Shown piece by piece: positions 1 to 5,683 of a DNA stretch of 10,652 bases. The first letter of the stretch is position 1, and every line of letters starts with the position of its first letter. This stretch comes from Bacillota bacterium (GTDB lineage: Bacteria > Bacillota > Clostridia > Peptostreptococcales > Anaerovoracaceae). The position numbers and the translations under genes are program-made. The notes beneath the pieces were generated by a model. That model did no database searches. It saw only the letters and a program-made list of their open reading frames with translations, and had not been told where the DNA came from. The stretch spans positions 1-10,652 of the forward strand of contig JAFYIC010000177.1 of assembly GCA_017538845.1 (NCBI GenBank). The letters are read 5' to 3'.

Positions 1-53
1 ATATTTCCGAAGCACAGCCGGGCGCATAAAAAGTAATGGAAAAATCCCCGCGC

Positions 54-84
54 TTGTTTTATACTTACTCTATAGTGGTATAAA
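54..84 (+). promoter_or_regulatory. Promoter of the rubrerythrin gene
   Basis: There is an extended -10 element: TG at 76-77, one base, then TATAAA at 79-84. A poor -35 (TTGTTT, 54-59) lies 19 nt upstream. A start near 91 would give a leader of about 80 nt. The extended -10 probably compensates for the weak -35. Confidence 0.6.
58..84. promoter_or_regulatory. Candidate operator (inverted repeat) over the rubrerythrin promoter
   Basis: Perfect 7-bp arms, TTTATAC at 58-64 and GTATAAA at 78-84, are separated by 13 nt. The palindrome covers the whole -35 to -10 interval, so a bound protein would block RNA polymerase. A peroxide or redox regulator would suit a rubrerythrin gene, but the spacing does not match the 7-1-7 PerR box, so the regulator is unknown. 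Confidence 0.35.
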
Positions 85-169
85 AATACTAACAAAGCGA
101 TCCCCGGGAAAATACCGGCGGGGAAAGGCAAATTCGAAGTTACAGCAGAACGATTTGGAGGTAAGAGAA

Positions 170-712
170 ATGAAATGGACTTGTTCAGTATGTGGATATA
201 CACATGAAGGGGATACCCCACCGGCAAAATGCCCGCAGTGCGGAGTACCGGCAGAAAAATTCGTAGAAGTTAAAGAAGGAGCTATCGAATGGGTAGATGA
301 GCATGTAGTAGGCGTTGCTCAGGGCGTTGACCCGGAGATCATCCAGGGTCTGAGAGACAACTTCAACGGCGAGTGCTCAGAGGTAGGAATGTATCTTGCA
401 ATGGCAAGAGTAGCTCACAGAGAAGGATATCCGGAGATCGGACTTTACTGGGAAAAGGCTGCCTGGGAAGAGGCAGAGCACGCAGCTAAGTTTGCAGAGC
501 TTCTCGGCGAAGTAGTAACAGACTCCACAAAGAAGAATCTGGAGATGAGAGTTGAGGCTGAAGCCGGCGCGTGCGCAGGAAAGAAAGAGCTTGCGACAAA
601 GGCTAAGCAGCAGAATCTGGACGCTATCCACGACACGGTTCACGAGATGGCAAAGGACGAAGCAAGACACGGCAAGGCTTTCGAAGGACTTCTGAAGAGG
701 TATTTCGGCTAA
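170..712 (+). CDS. rbr: Rubrerythrin, rubredoxin-first (reverse) type
   Basis: This is a cytoplasmic non-haem iron peroxidase of anaerobes that reduces hydrogen peroxide to water with electrons passed through its rubredoxin-like iron site. The 180-aa protein starts with a short rubredoxin-like domain (Cys5, Cys8, Cys21, Cys24 in two CxxC pairs, residues 1-35). A four-helix ferritin-like domain follows (about 55-180). Its di-iron ligand motifs are visible: Glu68 in NGECSE, Glu101 and His104 in EEAEH, glutamates at 129-131, and Glu164 and His167 in DEARH. The iron domain order is opposite to classical rubrerythrin and matches the clostridial reverse rubrerythrins. The ATG at 170 is chosen because GGAGG (157-161) lies 8 nt before it; a longer reading from TTG at 155 would begin inside that site. 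The gene is monocistronic between its promoter and a terminator. The exact electron donor cannot be read from sequence. Confidence 0.93.
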   Translation: MKWTCSVCGYTHEGDTPPAKCPQCGVPAEKFVEVKEGAIEWVDEHVVGVAQGVDPEIIQGLRDNFNGECSEVGMYLAMARVAHREGYPEIGLYWEKAAWEEAEHAAKFAELLGEVVTDSTKKNLEMRVEAEAGACAGKKELATKAKQQNLDAIHDTVHEMAKDEARHGKAFEGLLKRYFG

Positions 713-745
713 AGCTCGTTATTTTCGCCTGTGAGATAAGTAAAT

Positions 746-780
746 AAAAGAGACCTGAGAGATCGGGTCTCTTTTTTCTT
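746..780 (+). terminator. Intrinsic terminator of the rubrerythrin gene
   Basis: The stem AAAAGAGACC (746-755) pairs with GGTCTCTTTT (766-775). It extends inward through a T-G wobble, G-C and A-T to a GAGA tetraloop (759-762). The T-rich run 772-780 completes a canonical rho-independent terminator. Confidence 0.92.
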
Positions 781-790
781 TGTCCGGGAG

Positions 791-833
791 TAAAAAAACA
801 CCGGGGTCCCGTTTGGGTGAGACGGGACTCCGG
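791..833 (-). terminator. Intrinsic terminator of the minus-strand DUF6506-like gene
   Basis: Bases 801-812 pair with 822-833 (12 bp, one G-T wobble) around a 9-nt loop. On the minus strand the stem is followed by TGTTTTTTTA (800-791). It lies 32 nt past the stop of the gene at 865-1419, facing the rubrerythrin terminator on the other strand. Confidence 0.9.
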
Positions 834-864
834 CGAAACAGTTTCTGTTATTTGCGATGCGGGA

Positions 865-1419
865 CTAAACCTCGATACCGTTGGACCCTACCGGGATCCG
901 GGCATCGACAGATTCAACTGCCGCAATGATCTGTTTGGTCATATCCAGATCAAAGCCGCTGCAAAGCTCTATACCGTCCATTCCCTCGGCAGCCAGCTTC
1001 TTAGCGACGTCAATGGCCTGATCGAGATCTTTGATGAAAACGGTGTGGGTGTTCATCTCCGGGGCTTCAAGGTCGTAGCGCACAGGCTCCTCCACGCCGC
1101 CAAAGATGATTTGTCCGTATTCGATGTACTGCTCAAGCGCCTCCAGCTTGGCCAGTTCTTCCGGCAGGTAAGCCGCGAAGTGGATCTCGGTCCCCTCGGG
1201 CGCGTCTTTCATAAGCTCGCCTACCTCCTCCGGACCGAAATCGCCGCAGAGATTGATCAGGCTGAAGCCGTCCGCGATCAGACCTTTCAGGTAGTCCATG
1301 CATGCGGGTATACCGTCAAATCCGGCAACAAGGCTGAGCCATTCGCCGTCATCAAAAGTCGTTTCGTAAGGAGTCACCGAAAGCTCCGGGACGTTCTGAA
1401 CAAAAACATATTTCTGCAT
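865..1419 (-). CDS. Protein of unknown function, two tandem DUF6506-like halves
   Basis: No function is known. The 184-aa protein has no signal peptide or membrane segment and is probably cytoplasmic. Two halves repeat the same pattern. Residues 47-66 have an alanine-acid-glycine turn, then INLCGDFG and an acidic helix. Residues 141-163 have AEG, then IELCSGFD and a helix, followed by RIPVGSNG. The first half closely resembles, from memory, the IELCGGFGPEG signature of DUF6506, a family of roughly 100-aa proteins, so this looks like a double-domain member. The conserved Cys58 and Cys153 sit at equivalent positions in the two halves. The ATG at 1419 has AAGGAG (1432-1427) 7 nt upstream. The gene stands alone, with its own promoter and terminator, divergent from hpf. 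The family assignment is from recall, not a search; the internal repeat is directly visible. Confidence 0.85.
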   Translation of the reverse strand: MQKYVFVQNVPELSVTPYETTFDDGEWLSLVAGFDGIPACMDYLKGLIADGFSLINLCGDFGPEEVGELMKDAPEGTEIHFAAYLPEELAKLEALEQYIEYGQIIFGGVEEPVRYDLEAPEMNTHTVFIKDLDQAIDVAKKLAAEGMDGIELCSGFDLDMTKQIIAAVESVDARIPVGSNGIEV

Positions 1420-1493
1420 TTCTATTCTCCTTTATAATCATTACCGCTGGCCGCACCTGGCGGCTCCGGCATCAATGTGATCTTACCGGTTCA

Positions 1494-1502
1494 ATAATAC
1501 CA
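1494..1502 (-). promoter_or_regulatory. Extended -10 promoter of the DUF6506-like gene
   Basis: On the minus strand TG (1502-1501), one base, then TATTAT (1499-1494) forms an extended -10. No convincing -35 is seen at the right distance. A start near 1487 gives a leader of about 68 nt, which includes a small GC-rich hairpin (GCCGC 1450-1454 with GCGGC 1460-1464). Confidence 0.45.
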
Positions 1503-1581
1503 CAGACTCAGGCAGGCCGCCACCTGGCAAGAAACGAAACCTCTCAGATCTGCCGGAATAAAAAACAAAATGCCGCAGATT

Positions 1582-1600
1582 TTCGTAAAACAAGTACGAA
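1582..1600. promoter_or_regulatory. Candidate operator upstream of hpf
   Basis: A perfect 6-7-6 inverted repeat, TTCGTA (1582-1587) and TACGAA (1595-1600), covers the expected -35 area of the hpf promoter, whose own -35 is poor. An activator or repressor site is plausible. It matches no operator I can name with confidence. Confidence 0.35.
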
Positions 1601-1616
1601 CACAGGGGCGTATGTG

Positions 1617-1625
1617 TGGTATAAT
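1617..1625 (+). promoter_or_regulatory. Extended -10 promoter of hpf
   Basis: TG (1617-1618), one base, then a perfect TATAAT (1620-1625). The -35 position (about 1597-1602) has no TTGACA-like hexamer. A start near 1632 gives a leader of about 50 nt. Confidence 0.65.
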
Positions 1626-1681
1626 ATAGACAGACAATTGAATATAGACGGTATTGCCAGCAGGCGAACAGGAGGTGCCTT

Positions 1682-2212
1682 ATGAAGGTAGTAATTTCCG
1701 GCAAAAACTTTAATGCCAGCGACGATTTCAAGAAGACTGTCGAGAAGAAATTCAGCAAGCTGGACAAGTATTTCTCCGATGAGATCCCGGCAAACCTAAA
1801 GATCAAGACCGAAGGAGGAAGCAAGTACAAAGTTGAGGCTACCATCAGCCCGAAAGGGACGATCTTCAGGGCAGAAGACGTTACCAACGATCCGTACGAG
1901 GGAATCGACAAGGTCACAGACAGGCTTTCCCGCCAGATGTCAAAGTTCAAGAAAAAGCTTCAGAAGAAGCACAAGGACAGCAAAGCCGTGAACTTTACAG
2001 ATCTGCCTGACATAGAGGAAGCTCAGGAAGAGATCGAAGTCGTAAAGAGGAAGAAGTTCAGTCTCCAGCCCATGACCGTAGATGAAGCGATCATGCAGAT
2101 GGAACTTCTGGAACACAGCTTTTTCGTATTCCTGAATCCGGAGACAGACAGCGTGGCCGTAGTCTACAAGAGAAACAATGACAGCTACGGAGTCCTCGAG
2201 CCGGTTTATTGA
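1682..2212 (+). CDS. hpf: Ribosome hibernation promoting factor, long form (HPF)
   Basis: Long HPF binds the 30S decoding region and pairs two 70S ribosomes into inactive 100S dimers during starvation or stationary phase. The 176-aa length is typical of the long form. The N-terminal S30AE/YfiA domain spans about residues 1-97 and ends in a lysine-rich helix (88-98). A variable linker (about 99-121) follows. The C-terminal dimerisation domain (122-176) shows KKFSLQPMTVDEAI, then MELLEHSFFVFLN and YGVLEPVY. The usual YRRKDG motif is here YKRNND, a minor change. AGGAGG (1670-1675) lies 6 nt before the ATG. The gene is monocistronic, with its own promoter and terminator, beside the c-di-AMP operon. 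Identification is by motif recognition and is secure. Confidence 0.96.
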   Translation: MKVVISGKNFNASDDFKKTVEKKFSKLDKYFSDEIPANLKIKTEGGSKYKVEATISPKGTIFRAEDVTNDPYEGIDKVTDRLSRQMSKFKKKLQKKHKDSKAVNFTDLPDIEEAQEEIEVVKRKKFSLQPMTVDEAIMQMELLEHSFFVFLNPETDSVAVVYKRNNDSYGVLEPVY

Positions 2213-2227
2213 TAATGAGACACAAGG

Positions 2228-2259
2228 ACAGCAGCGAGACCATCTCGCTGCTGTTTTTT
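2228..2259 (+). terminator. Intrinsic terminator of hpf
   Basis: A strong stem of up to 12 bp pairs 2228-2239 with 2243-2254, containing CAGCGAGA and TCTCGCTG. It is followed by a T run (2254-2259), 15 nt after the hpf stop. Confidence 0.93.
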
Positions 2260-2292
2260 GTGTATTTTTCCACATTTGTTGGCGCTCACACC

Positions 2293-2321
2293 TTGCAAAG
2301 AGTTCAGATATTATGTAAAAT
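2293..2321 (+). promoter_or_regulatory. Promoter of the cdaA-cdaR-glmM-glmS-ahcY unit
   Basis: TTGCAA (2293-2298), an exact 17-nt spacer and TAAAAT (2316-2321) form a sigma-A-type promoter just after the hpf terminator. A start near 2328 gives a leader of about 76 nt. Confidence 0.65.
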
Positions 2322-2332
2322 GATTCAAGGGG

Positions 2333-2372
2333 CAGCGTACCGCCTGCCGATCATAAAAACGGCGGGGCGCTG
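2333..2372 (+). other. GC-rich hairpin in the cdaA leader RNA
   Basis: CAGCG (2333-2337) pairs with CGCTG (2368-2372), and CCGCC (2340-2344) with GGCGG (2361-2365). A 2x2 internal loop separates the two helices and a 16-nt A-rich loop closes the top. An alternative GCCG/CGGC pairing (2346-2349 with 2360-2363) competes. No T run follows, so it is not a plain terminator. It fits no riboswitch class I recognise and may stabilise the mRNA or attenuate it. Confidence 0.45.
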
Positions 2373-2403
2373 AAAAAGGGACACACCATTAAAGGGGCTA
2401 TAA

Positions 2404-3258
2404 ATGCAGAAGTTTTTTGAGAACGTTTTTTCTGATATCGGGATCAACGATATTATAGATATCCTGATCGTGGCTTTTCTGGTATACAAGCTTATCGGGT
2501 TTATCAGGGAGAGCCGTGCTGAGCAGCTCGTAAAGGGCCTGCTCCTGCTTGTGCTTCTCACATTCCTTTCTGACAAACTGAACCTCTATACACTTCACTG
2601 GATACTGAACGGCGTACTGACACTGGGCGTCTTCGCTCTTGTAGTAGTTTTCCAGCCGGAACTGCGTCGGGGCCTGGAGTACGTGGGACGGAACAAGTTC
2701 CTGAAAGGTACTTTCGGCAAGCTTGACAAAGAAAAAAGCAAACACATAGTATCCGAATTTGTAAAGGCTATCGAAGAATTTTCCGAGACCCGTACGGGTG
2801 CTCTTATCATAATAGAAAGACAGACAGCTCTGACAGACGTAGCCGAGTCCGGAACGAGACTGGACGCGGAGATCTCAAAGGAGCTTCTGGGCAATATATT
2901 TTACGAGGGTTCGCCTCTTCATGACGGCGCTTTGCTGGTCAGAGGCGACAGACTGCTTGCGGCCGGATGCGTGCTTCCGCTTACGGCGAGCAAGAACCTG
3001 AACAAGAATCTGGGAACCAGGCACAGGGCCGGCATCGGCATCACAGAGAATTCGGATGCCATCGCGTATATCGTGTCTGAAGAGACCGGCGTCATTTCCA
3101 TGGCGGAAGACGGCAATCTGACCAGATTCATGGATATCAAGAACGTAGAAAAGAACCTGCTGCGGCTTTATCTTGCCGTGCCTGATGAGGAGCCTTCAGG
3201 TGTATCGGGTTTCGTTGACAGGCTCAGAAAGAAAGGAGAAGACGATGCTGAGAAATAA
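2404..3258 (+). CDS. cdaA: Diadenylate cyclase CdaA (c-di-AMP synthase)
   Basis: This membrane-anchored enzyme condenses two ATP into c-di-AMP, the second messenger that controls potassium and osmolyte transport and cell-wall homeostasis in Firmicutes. The 284-aa protein has three N-terminal membrane segments (about residues 13-31, 41-57 and 64-84), then a short linker and a cytoplasmic DisA_N domain (about 100-255). The catalytic DGA motif is at 174-176 in SPLHDGALLV and the RHR motif at 206-208 in GTRHRAGIGI; both are intact, so activity is expected. AAAGGGG (2391-2397) lies 6 nt before the ATG. The last codons overlap cdaR by 14 nt, suggesting translational coupling. Length and architecture are standard for CdaA (YbbP/DacA). 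Confidence 0.97.
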   Translation: MQKFFENVFSDIGINDIIDILIVAFLVYKLIGFIRESRAEQLVKGLLLLVLLTFLSDKLNLYTLHWILNGVLTLGVFALVVVFQPELRRGLEYVGRNKFLKGTFGKLDKEKSKHIVSEFVKAIEEFSETRTGALIIIERQTALTDVAESGTRLDAEISKELLGNIFYEGSPLHDGALLVRGDRLLAAGCVLPLTASKNLNKNLGTRHRAGIGITENSDAIAYIVSEETGVISMAEDGNLTRFMDIKNVEKNLLRLYLAVPDEEPSGVSGFVDRLRKKGEDDAEK

Positions 3259-4150
3259 GACAGTTGTCAAGATCCTTTCTTTACTGATCGCCATCGTGCT
3301 CTGGGCGTATGTGATGGGTGAAGTGACGCCAACCAGCAGCGCGACCTTAAAAGATCTGAAGGTGAACATAGTTAATGAAGATGTGCTTGAAGAAGCCGGA
3401 CTTGCTGTTGCGGGGGATACCGAATACAAGGTCACAGTCGTTCTGGAGGGCAAGCGTTCGGTTGTCAAGAAGGTCAAGAAGGATGATCTTGATGTGACGG
3501 CCGACGTGCAGGGCTACAAAAGAGGCACCCACTATGTGGATGTGAAGGTGGAGGCTCCGGACGATGTGAAAGTCGTAGACATAAAGGACAGCAAGATAAA
3601 GATAAAGGTAGAAGAAAAAGTCTCTGTGAAGAAAAAGGTCAGCATAGTGCTGACGGGAAACAGCGAAGGCGCTGAGCTGAAGGATGAAGAAGCTGCGCCG
3701 GATACAGTGACTGTAAGCGGGGCAGCGTCCGATGTGGAAAAAGTCAGAAGCGTGAATGCGCCGGTATCCGCCAAGGCCCTGGAAAAGGGTAAAGGGGAAG
3801 CGGATGCGGAGCTGATCGCCGTGGACGGTTCGGGCGATCAGGTCAAAGCGGTCAGCCTTTCCACTGAAAAAGCCAGGATACAGGCTTCTGTAATGAGGAC
3901 CAAGACCGTACCGCTGAAGGTAAAGATAAAAGGAGAAGGCAAGAAAAAGGTCAGCATAGATGCGCCTGAGAAGATAAAGATACAGGGAACAAAGACGGAT
4001 CTTGCCGACATAAACAAGATCAGCACAGAGAGCATCGACGTGAGCGGTCTGAAGGGGACGGCTGCTTTCCAGCTGACTCTGGACGTGCCTAAGGGGATAA
4101 AGGTGCTCACGCCCTCGGCAAAGCTGATCGCTACGATAACCGTGGAATAA
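3245..4150 (+). CDS. cdaR: CdaA regulatory protein CdaR (YbbR-domain protein)
   Basis: CdaR is an extracytoplasmic, membrane-anchored protein that contacts CdaA and modulates c-di-AMP synthesis. The 301-aa product has a short positive N-terminus (LRNKTVVK), one membrane anchor (about residues 8-25), and then three beta-rich YbbR repeats at roughly 35-124, 127-214 and 218-300. Many CdaR proteins have three or four repeats, so this is a normal or slightly short form. The sequence is very rich in Lys, Val and Asp. The ATG at 3245 is chosen because AAAGGAG (3232-3238) lies 6 nt upstream and the protein then begins directly with the anchor. A longer reading from TTG at 3173 would run inside cdaA without a ribosome binding site. 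The 14-nt overlap with cdaA supports coupled translation of the two partners. Confidence 0.93.
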   Translation: MLRNKTVVKILSLLIAIVLWAYVMGEVTPTSSATLKDLKVNIVNEDVLEEAGLAVAGDTEYKVTVVLEGKRSVVKKVKKDDLDVTADVQGYKRGTHYVDVKVEAPDDVKVVDIKDSKIKIKVEEKVSVKKKVSIVLTGNSEGAELKDEEAAPDTVTVSGAASDVEKVRSVNAPVSAKALEKGKGEADAELIAVDGSGDQVKAVSLSTEKARIQASVMRTKTVPLKVKIKGEGKKKVSIDAPEKIKIQGTKTDLADINKISTESIDVSGLKGTAAFQLTLDVPKGIKVLTPSAKLIATITVE

Positions 4151-4158
4151 AGACCCAG

Positions 4159-4218
4159 GCCGCAGGCAGGCGGCAGACAGGGACAGAGATTTAAGCCGCC
4201 CGGAACAGAGCGCCGGGC
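4159..4218 (+). other. Two GC-rich hairpins in the cdaR-glmM gap
   Basis: GCCGC (4159-4163) pairs with GCGGC (4170-4174), and GCCCGG (4198-4203) with CCGGGC (4213-4218) around a 9-nt loop. No T run follows either stem, so they look like RNA-stability or processing elements rather than terminators. Confidence 0.4.
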
Positions 4219-4241
4219 AACAGATCAAAAGGGGATATGGT

Positions 4242-5591
4242 ATGAGTAGATTATTTGGAACGGACGGCGTCAGGGGAGTCGCCAATTCCGAGCTTACTCC
4301 GGAACTGGCCTTCAATCTGGGCAAAGCGGGAGCCCACGTGCTCAGCAAAGCCCACGGAAAACCGGTCATACTGATCGGTATGGATACGAGAATATCCGGC
4401 GATATGCTGGAGAACGCGCTGACGGCGGGAATCCTCGCTGTAGGCGGAAACGTCATAAAGGCAGGAATAATCCCGACACCGGCGGTGGCATATCTTGTCA
4501 GGCATTACAACGCCGATGCGGGCATAGTCATTTCTGCATCCCACAACACATTTGAGTACAACGGAATAAAGTTTTTCAACGGACAGGGTTTCAAGCTGGA
4601 CGACGATCTTGAAGACGAGATCGAAGACATCATCGTCAGAGATATCGACGCCAACAAGCACATTACAGGCGAGGGCATCGGTAAATGTCTCGAGGCGGAG
4701 GAAAGCGCCCTGGATCTTTATGTTGAGTTTCTTAAAAAGTCGGTCGACGCAGACCTGCGCGGAGTAAAGGTAGTGCTGGACTGCGCCAACGGGGCTTCAT
4801 ACAAGGCGGCGGAACGGGTCTACAAAGACCTGGGCGCCAAGGTGAAAGTCATCGGCAATAATCCCAACGGCATTAACATAAACGACGGATGCGGATCCAC
4901 ACACCCGGAAAAACTGCAGAAAGCAGTAGTGGACGAAGGCGCTTTCATGGGCCTGGCTTTTGACGGCGACGCAGACAGGCTTATCGCGGTAGACGAGAAA
5001 GGCCGCATCATGGACGGGGACAAGCTCATGTGCATCTGCGCAAGCCACCTGAAGAAACAGGGGAAACTGCCGGACAACAAAGTCACGGCAACGGTAATGA
5101 GCAACCTGGGTCTCCATAAATACATGGAATCCATCGGATGCACGGTGGATGTTACAGGCGTAGGCGACAGGTACGTGCTTGAAAGCATGCTGAAGACGGG
5201 ATGCGTTCTCGGCGGAGAGCAGTCGGGCCACATAATTTTCCTTGACAAGACCACGACGGGAGACGGGACCATGTCATCCCTGCAGGTGATGGAAGCTGTG
5301 CTGGCTTCGGGAAAGAAACCGTCAGAACTTTCCGATGAGATCACCATCTATCCGCAGGTGCTGAAGAACGCCAAAGTGCGGGAAGACAAAAAGACCAAAT
5401 ACGAAAGAGACGACGATATAATGAACGCCATCAGCAAGGTAGAGGACGAAATGGAAGGAAGGGGCAGAGTCCTGATAAGGCCTTCCGGCACAGAGCCTCT
5501 CGTAAGAGTTATGCTTGAGGGCGAAGACGTTGATCACATAACTAAACTGGCAGACGATCTGGCAGCGCTGTTCGAGGAAAAACTGGGATAG
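4242..5591 (+). CDS. glmM: Phosphoglucosamine mutase GlmM
   Basis: GlmM interconverts glucosamine-6-phosphate and glucosamine-1-phosphate in the cytoplasm, the step before UDP-GlcNAc synthesis for peptidoglycan. The 449-aa protein has all four alpha-D-phosphohexomutase motifs. Ser100 in SASHN is the phosphorylated catalytic serine. DGDADR (241-246) binds magnesium. GGEQSGH (324-330) is the sugar-binding loop and RPSGTEP (413-419) the phosphate-binding loop. The start MSRLFGTDGVRG is the standard family N-terminus. AAAAGGGG (4227-4234) lies 7 nt before the chosen ATG; another ATG at 4237 is out of frame. In other Firmicutes GlmM binds the CdaA cyclase domain and inhibits it, and its position behind cdaA-cdaR fits that regulation. 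Confidence 0.98.
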   Translation: MSRLFGTDGVRGVANSELTPELAFNLGKAGAHVLSKAHGKPVILIGMDTRISGDMLENALTAGILAVGGNVIKAGIIPTPAVAYLVRHYNADAGIVISASHNTFEYNGIKFFNGQGFKLDDDLEDEIEDIIVRDIDANKHITGEGIGKCLEAEESALDLYVEFLKKSVDADLRGVKVVLDCANGASYKAAERVYKDLGAKVKVIGNNPNGININDGCGSTHPEKLQKAVVDEGAFMGLAFDGDADRLIAVDEKGRIMDGDKLMCICASHLKKQGKLPDNKVTATVMSNLGLHKYMESIGCTVDVTGVGDRYVLESMLKTGCVLGGEQSGHIIFLDKTTTGDGTMSSLQVMEAVLASGKKPSELSDEITIYPQVLKNAKVREDKKTKYERDDDIMNAISKVEDEMEGRGRVLIRPSGTEPLVRVMLEGEDVDHITKLADDLAALFEEKLG

Positions 5592-5629
5592 AACAGAGGC
5601 CGGAAGGCGACTGAAGATCGTGCGAAGCG

Positions 5630-5643
5630 GCGGGGATGCCCGC
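5630..5643 (+). other. GC-rich hairpin in the glmM-glmS gap
   Basis: GCGGG (5630-5634) pairs with CCCGC (5639-5643) around a GATG loop. No T run follows. The whole 92-nt gap is too short, and lacks the core elements, for a glmS ribozyme. Confidence 0.4.
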
Positions 5644-5683
5644 AGACAAAAGGGATCATTTGGACAGGTTTGGAGGTTAGAAT

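Noticed and set aside
58..84. PerR box at the rubrerythrin promoter
   Set aside because: The arms and the 13-nt spacer do not match the 7-1-7 TTATAAT-type PerR site. Only a generic operator is called.
817..1437. Long plus-strand ORF (206 codons) across the DUF6506-like gene
   Set aside because: It runs through the minus-strand terminator and opposite a gene with a good start and family pattern. Its translation has no recognisable motifs and it has no ribosome binding site.
1548..1580. Hairpin ATCTGC/GCAGAT as a terminator or riboswitch before hpf
   Set aside because: It lies upstream of the hpf -10, has a 16-nt A-rich loop, and has only four Ts after it. No transcript is known to need ending there.
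3347..4456. Minus-strand ORF (369 codons) opposite cdaR/glmM
   Set aside because: It is a low-complexity shadow of the Lys/Val-rich cdaR sequence, with no start signal.
5592..5683. glmS ribozyme upstream of glmS
   Set aside because: The gap is only 92 nt and I could not lay out the conserved core with P1, P2 and the pseudoknots. Only a short GCGGG/CCCGC stem is visible.
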